Source: Pseudomonas_S sp047607345 (GTDB lineage Bacteria > Pseudomonadota > Gammaproteobacteria > Xanthomonadales > Xanthomonadaceae). Taken from it: a stretch of DNA of 16,794 bases. Location: the NCBI GenBank assembly GCA_047607345.1, contig JASGDF010000039.1, forward strand, positions 1 to 16,794, in the 5' to 3' direction. The notes below the pieces were generated by a model. It made no database searches. It saw only the letters and a list, made by a program, of their open reading frames with translations, and was not told where the DNA came from. The position numbers were made by a program, and so were the translations under genes. The stretch's first letter is position 1. Each line of letters starts with the position of its first letter. Of the stretch, positions 13,198-16,794 are shown piece after piece.

Positions 13198-14253
13198 ATG
13201 AACGAGCGCATCATCGCCGCAGGCGCCACCCGCGAGGACGCCGCGGCCGACGCCAGCATCCGTCCCAAGCGCCTGGCCGACTACCTCGGCCAGGCGCCGG
13301 TGCGCGAGCAGCTGTCGATCTACATCGAGGCGGCGCGCAGTCGCGGCGAGGCGCTGGACCATGTGCTGATCTTCGGCCCGCCCGGCCTCGGCAAGACCAC
13401 CCTGAGCCACGTCATCGCCAACGAGCTGGGGGTCAACCTGCGGGTCACTTCCGGCCCGGTGATCGAGAAGGCCGGCGACCTGGCCGCGCTGCTGACCAAT
13501 CTGCAGCCGCACGACGTGCTGTTCGTCGACGAGATCCACCGGCTCTCGCCGGTGGTCGAGGAAGTGCTGTACCCGGCGATGGAAGACTTCCAGATCGACA
13601 TCATGATCGGCGAGGGCCCGGCCGCGCGCTCGATCAAGATCGACCTGCCGCCGTTCACCCTGATCGGTGCCACCACCCGCGCCGGCCTGCTGACCGCACC
13701 GCTGCGCGACCGCTTCGGCATCGTCCAGCGTCTGGAGTTCTATTCGCCCGAGGAACTGACCCGGATCGTGACGCGCTCGGCCGCGATCCTCGGCATCGAC
13801 TGCACTGGCGAGGGGGCCGGCGAGGTCGCGCGGCGCTCGCGCGGCACCCCGCGCATCGCCAACCGGTTGCTGCGGCGGGTGCGCGACTACGCCCAGGTCA
13901 GGGCAGCCGGCCATATCGACCGCGACATCGCCCAGGCGGCGATGGCCATGCTCAAGGTCGACCCGGAAGGTTTCGACGAGCTCGACCGGCGCCTGCTGCA
14001 CACCATCGTCGACCACTTCGACGGTGGTCCGGTCGGGGTCGAGTCGTTGGCCGCCTCGCTGTCGGAGGAGCGCGGGACCCTGGAGGACGTGATCGAGCCC
14101 TACCTGATCCAGCAGGGTTTCCTGGTCCGTACCGCGCGCGGCCGCATGGCCACGCGCAAGGCTTATCTGCATTTGGGCCTGCGGCCACGGGACCCGGGAC
14201 CCGGGACCGGGGACACGGGGAAAGGCATTGGAGATTCTGGAGAGCTTTTTTGA
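13198..14253 (+). CDS. ruvB: Holliday junction branch-migration ATPase RuvB
   Basis: A 351-residue AAA+ hexameric motor that drives branch migration with RuvA. Walker A GPPGLGKT is at 60-67, Walker B VLFVDEIH at 107-114, and the sensor segment IGATTRAGLLTAPLRDRFG at 156-174. The winged-helix C-terminal domain includes GGPVGVESLAASL and EPYLIQQGFLVRTARGRM (300-317). The start at 13198 gives the usual N-terminus; an in-frame ATG at 13180 would overlap hepT and add six residues. E. coli RuvB has 336 residues. The extra tail here, from R331 (RDPGPGTGDTGKGIGDSGELF without its last residue), is partly encoded by the left arm of a large inverted repeat at 14188-14220. The tail lies outside the conserved fold. 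Confidence 0.97.
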   Translation: MNERIIAAGATREDAAADASIRPKRLADYLGQAPVREQLSIYIEAARSRGEALDHVLIFGPPGLGKTTLSHVIANELGVNLRVTSGPVIEKAGDLAALLTNLQPHDVLFVDEIHRLSPVVEEVLYPAMEDFQIDIMIGEGPAARSIKIDLPPFTLIGATTRAGLLTAPLRDRFGIVQRLEFYSPEELTRIVTRSAAILGIDCTGEGAGEVARRSRGTPRIANRLLRRVRDYAQVRAAGHIDRDIAQAAMAMLKVDPEGFDELDRRLLHTIVDHFDGGPVGVESLAASLSEERGTLEDVIEPYLIQQGFLVRTARGRMATRKAYLHLGLRPRDPGPGTGDTGKGIGDSGELF

Positions 14254-14340
14254 ACGGTCGTCTACAAGCGCACGGGGCGTTCCCGGTGGCGTCATGGATC
14301 GCATGACCCCCGGGTCCCCGGTCCCGGGTCCCCAGTCCCG
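14188..14340. repeat. 33-bp imperfect inverted repeat spanning the ruvB/ybgC junction
   Basis: Left arm 14188-14220 and right arm 14308-14340 can pair at 30 of 33 positions. The core is a perfect 19-bp match: GGGACCCGGGACCGGGGAC (14196-14214) against 14314-14332. The arms are built of GGGACCC/GGGACCG heptad units. The 87-nt loop (14221-14307) contains the ruvB stop (14251-14253), six T's (14246-14251) and both candidate ybgC starts. The left arm is translated as part of the RuvB tail and the right arm as the YbgC N-terminus. Confidence 0.8.
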
Positions 14341-14761
14341 GTCTCTATTCAGTTGGCCGACACGCGTCTACTGGGAAGATACCGACGCCGGTGGCGTGGT
14401 CTACCACGCGCGCTACGTGGCCTTCATGGAACGGGCGCGCACCGAGTGGATGCGCGCGCTGGGCTTCGGCCAGGATCGCATGCGCCAGGAACACGACCTC
14501 GTGTTCGTGGTGCGCTCGATGGAACTGGACTTCCTCAAGCCGGCGCGGCTGGACGATGCCCTGGAGGTGTCGGTGGTGCTGCGCCGCTGTCGACGGGCCA
14601 GTCTGGAGTTCTTCCAGACGGTCCGCCGTGGCGACGAGTTGCTGACGACCGCCAGCGTGCGGGCCGCGGCGGTCGGCGCGACGAGCCTGCGCCCGCGCGG
14701 CATGGGCGATGCATTGTTTGACGTGTTGAAGACCCTCGAAAACCAAGAATCCGAAGACTGA
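14294..14761 (+). CDS. ybgC: Acyl-CoA thioesterase YbgC (hot-dog fold, Tol-Pal cluster)
   Basis: A 155-residue cytoplasmic hot-dog thioesterase of the 4-hydroxybenzoyl-CoA thioesterase type; YbgC proteins are encoded with the Tol-Pal genes and act on acyl-CoA. The catalytic segment YWEDTDAGGVVYHARYVAF carries Asp31 (E. coli Asp18), followed by ERARTEWMRALGF. The conserved FSWPTRVYWEDTD aligns with E. coli FRWPVRVYYEDTD, so the N-terminus is about 13 residues longer here. Those residues (TPGSPVPGPQSR) are encoded by the right arm of the inverted repeat. ATG 14294 is chosen (GGTGG just upstream); ATG 14303 is equally possible. A TTG at 14228 would overlap ruvB and is disfavoured. tolQ follows after 10 bases. 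Confidence 0.9.
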   Translation: MDRMTPGSPVPGPQSRSLFSWPTRVYWEDTDAGGVVYHARYVAFMERARTEWMRALGFGQDRMRQEHDLVFVVRSMELDFLKPARLDDALEVSVVLRRCRRASLEFFQTVRRGDELLTTASVRAAAVGATSLRPRGMGDALFDVLKTLENQESED

Positions 14762-14771
14762 GGAAAGACGG

Positions 14772-15551
14772 ATGTCGATCGCATTGCTCCTGGCCCTGCA
14801 GGACACGGTGGTGGAAGCACTGCCGCAGGACGTCACCAGCGCCGCCGCGCAGACCGCCACGGTCGCCCATGCCGGCAGCATCAACTACCTGGAACTGATC
14901 GCGCGCGCCAGCATCCCGGTCAAGATCATCGTGCTGCTGCTGCTGCTCGGCTCGTTCATCAGCTGGGTGATCATTTTCCGCAAGGCCCGCGCCTTCAAGC
15001 AGGCCAACCGCGAGGCAGAGGAGTTCGAGAACCGGTTCTGGTCCGGCGCCGACCTGGGCAAGCTGTACTCGGCCGCGACCGACCGCAACCGCAATGTGGT
15101 CGGCATGGAAGCGCTGTTCGAGGCCGGCTATCGTGAGTTCGCGCGCCTGCGCGACCGCCGTCGCCTGGACGGGCGCGCCCAGCTGGAAGGCGCCCAGCGC
15201 GCGATGCGGGTGACCTACGCGCGCGAGGTCGACCAGCTGGAACGCAACCTGGAGCTACTCGCCAACATCGGCTCGACCGCCCCGTACGTCGGCCTGGTCG
15301 GCACGGTGTTCGGCATCATGGTGACGATGCACGACATGGTCAGCAGCGGCGAGCAGGCCGGCATCGCCTCGGTCGCGCCGGGCATCTCCGAGGCGCTGTT
15401 CGCCACGGCGATCGGCCTGTTCGTGGCGATCCCGGCGGTCTGGGCCTACAACCGCTTCACCAACCGGGTCGAGCGCCTGTCGGTGCGCTACGACACTTTC
15501 GCCGACGAGTTCAGCTCGATCCTGCAGCGCCAGACCGGCGCGGATGAATAA
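14772..15551 (+). CDS. tolQ: Tol-Pal proton channel subunit TolQ
   Basis: A 259-residue inner-membrane protein of the TolQ/ExbB/MotA family that, with TolR, uses the proton gradient to energise TolA during envelope constriction. TM1 is at about 47-68 (VKIIVLLLLLGSFISWVIIF). A long cytoplasmic loop follows, then TM2 (about 166-186, STAPYVGLVGTVFGIMVTM) and TM3 (about 203-226, SEALFATAIGLFVAIPAVW). The channel-lining threonine positions are present as T178 and T212. The N-terminus is about 30 residues longer than in E. coli TolQ and includes a first hydrophobic patch. AGGAAAG at 14761-14767 is a good ribosome-binding site. tolR follows after 15 bases. Confidence 0.96.
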   Translation: MSIALLLALQDTVVEALPQDVTSAAAQTATVAHAGSINYLELIARASIPVKIIVLLLLLGSFISWVIIFRKARAFKQANREAEEFENRFWSGADLGKLYSAATDRNRNVVGMEALFEAGYREFARLRDRRRLDGRAQLEGAQRAMRVTYAREVDQLERNLELLANIGSTAPYVGLVGTVFGIMVTMHDMVSSGEQAGIASVAPGISEALFATAIGLFVAIPAVWAYNRFTNRVERLSVRYDTFADEFSSILQRQTGADE

Positions 15552-15566
15552 GCGGAGCCTGGGGCC

Positions 15567-16005
<439 letters not shown>

Positions 16006-16016
<11 letters not shown>

Positions 16017-16794
16017 CGCATTCCCCCCGCAGGCCGCGCGCGAAGGCGATTGGGGCCGCCCGGTCCTGTTCGCGCTGCTGGTCCACTTGCTGGTGCTGGC
16101 GGTGTTCACCCTGGCCTGGCTGTGGTCGCCCGAGCGCGCCACCGAGGCGGCGGCAGGTGATCCCTCGCTGGAGGCGAGCCTGGACGTGTCCGCCGCCGAC
16201 GCCCGCGTCGCGCGGCAGGCGCTGAAGGCCGAGACCGAGCCATTCGCGCCGCCGCCGCCGCCGGCCCCGCTGCCGGAGCCCGCGCCGGAGGACACCGTCC
16301 CGCCGCCGCAGCCGATCCCCGAACCGCGCCCGCAGGATGCGCCGACCCCGCAGCAGGCCAACGCACAGGAGCGCATCGCCCAGCCGGACACCGTCGACCA
16401 GGAGCAGGTCAGCGCGATGGCCGAGTCCGAGCAGAAGGCCAAGCAGGAGCAGGAGGCCAAGCGTCGCCAGGAGCAGATCGACCTGACCGAGCGCAAGCGC
16501 CAGGAGGAGGCCGAGCAGCAGCGGCGCCTGGCCAAGCAGCAGGAGGAAGCGGCCGAGAAGAAGAAGCTCGCCGACCAGCAGGCCCAGGCCGCGCAGGCCG
16601 AACGCGACAAGAAGCTGGCCGAGCTGCGCAAGAAGCGCGAGCAGCTGGAAGCGCAGATGGCGCGCGATGCCAAGCAGGCGGACCTGGCCGAGCAGAAGCT
16701 GCGCCAGCTGGCCGCCGCGCGCGCGCAGCAGGCCTCCTCCGGCGCGACCGCCGCCAGCGCGGCCGCCGCACCGGGCGCGGGAGGCACCAGCAAC
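16006..16794 (+). CDS. tolA: Tol-Pal envelope-spanning protein TolA, N-terminal part (3' end outside window)
   Basis: The frame is open from ATG 16006 to the window end, giving 263 residues. A short cytoplasmic start (MHADAFPPQAAREGDWGRP) leads into one membrane helix at about 19-41 (VLFALLVHLLVLAVFTLAW). This contains His27, at the place of the TolQR-contacting His22 of E. coli TolA; the paired serine of that motif is Ala23 here. A proline-rich periplasmic linker follows (about 79-115, with five consecutive prolines at 82-86). Then comes a long Gln/Glu/Lys/Ala helical domain II (about 130-245, repeated AKQEQE/EAKRRQE style), then an Ala/Ser/Gly-rich linker at the edge. The C-terminal domain III, which binds TolB/Pal, is not in the window. 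The start overlaps tolR by 11 bases. Confidence 0.92.

Noticed and set aside
14228..14293. TTG start giving YbgC 22 more residues
   Set aside because: It would lie inside ruvB, the added residues have no family counterpart, and ATG 14294 or 14303 is available.

Overview
The window reads as chromosomal DNA from a GC-rich gammaproteobacterium, most probably of the Xanthomonadaceae/Lysobacteraceae. This rests on protein wording (AspS, RuvB, YebC, TolQ), heavy G/C at third codon positions, a GTAG-headed REP-like palindrome, and heptad-phased GGGAnnC intergenic repeats of a kind I associate with that group. No tRNA, rRNA, CRISPR array, transposase or integrase was seen.

Layout. 1-1803: the 3' part of aspS followed at once by a GNAT acetyltransferase. 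1804-2571: a non-coding, repeat-rich stretch (REP-like palindrome, hairpins, an 11-G run, an 11-bp direct repeat), then the last ~90 codons of a broken LysR regulator. 2572-8094: an AraC-family regulator (minus strand) divergent from a two-gene RND efflux operon (inner-membrane pump plus lipoprotein membrane-fusion protein). 8095-8436: a gap with a yebC promoter. 8437-14253: yebC, ruvC, ruvA, kup, a MntA/HepT-type nucleotidyltransferase/HEPN pair, and ruvB. 14294-16794: ybgC, tolQ, tolR and the first 263 codons of tolA, which runs off the window.

The backbone aspS-yebC-ruvC-ruvA-ruvB-ybgC-tolQRA matches the conserved order known from Pseudomonas. Two sets of genes interrupt it here: the GNAT/REP/LysR-remnant/AraC/RND block between aspS and yebC, and kup plus mntA-hepT between ruvA and ruvB. 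RuvA, RuvB and RuvC process Holliday junctions together, and the Tol genes form the envelope-constriction motor. The RND pair would need an outer-membrane factor from elsewhere.

The most unusual non-coding structure is a 33-bp imperfect inverted repeat (30 of 33 positions pairable). It encodes the RuvB C-terminal tail and the YbgC N-terminus, and its loop contains the ruvB stop and the ybgC start. Related short inverted or heptad repeats lie between yebC and ruvC and between ruvC and ruvA. mntA and ruvB each have a -10-like hexamer exactly 6 nt before the ATG, suggesting leaderless mRNAs. I saw no clearly new multi-gene system. The best leads are the repeat-captured gene ends, the toxin-antitoxin-like pair inside the ruv cluster, and the atypical proton-relay residues of the RND pump.
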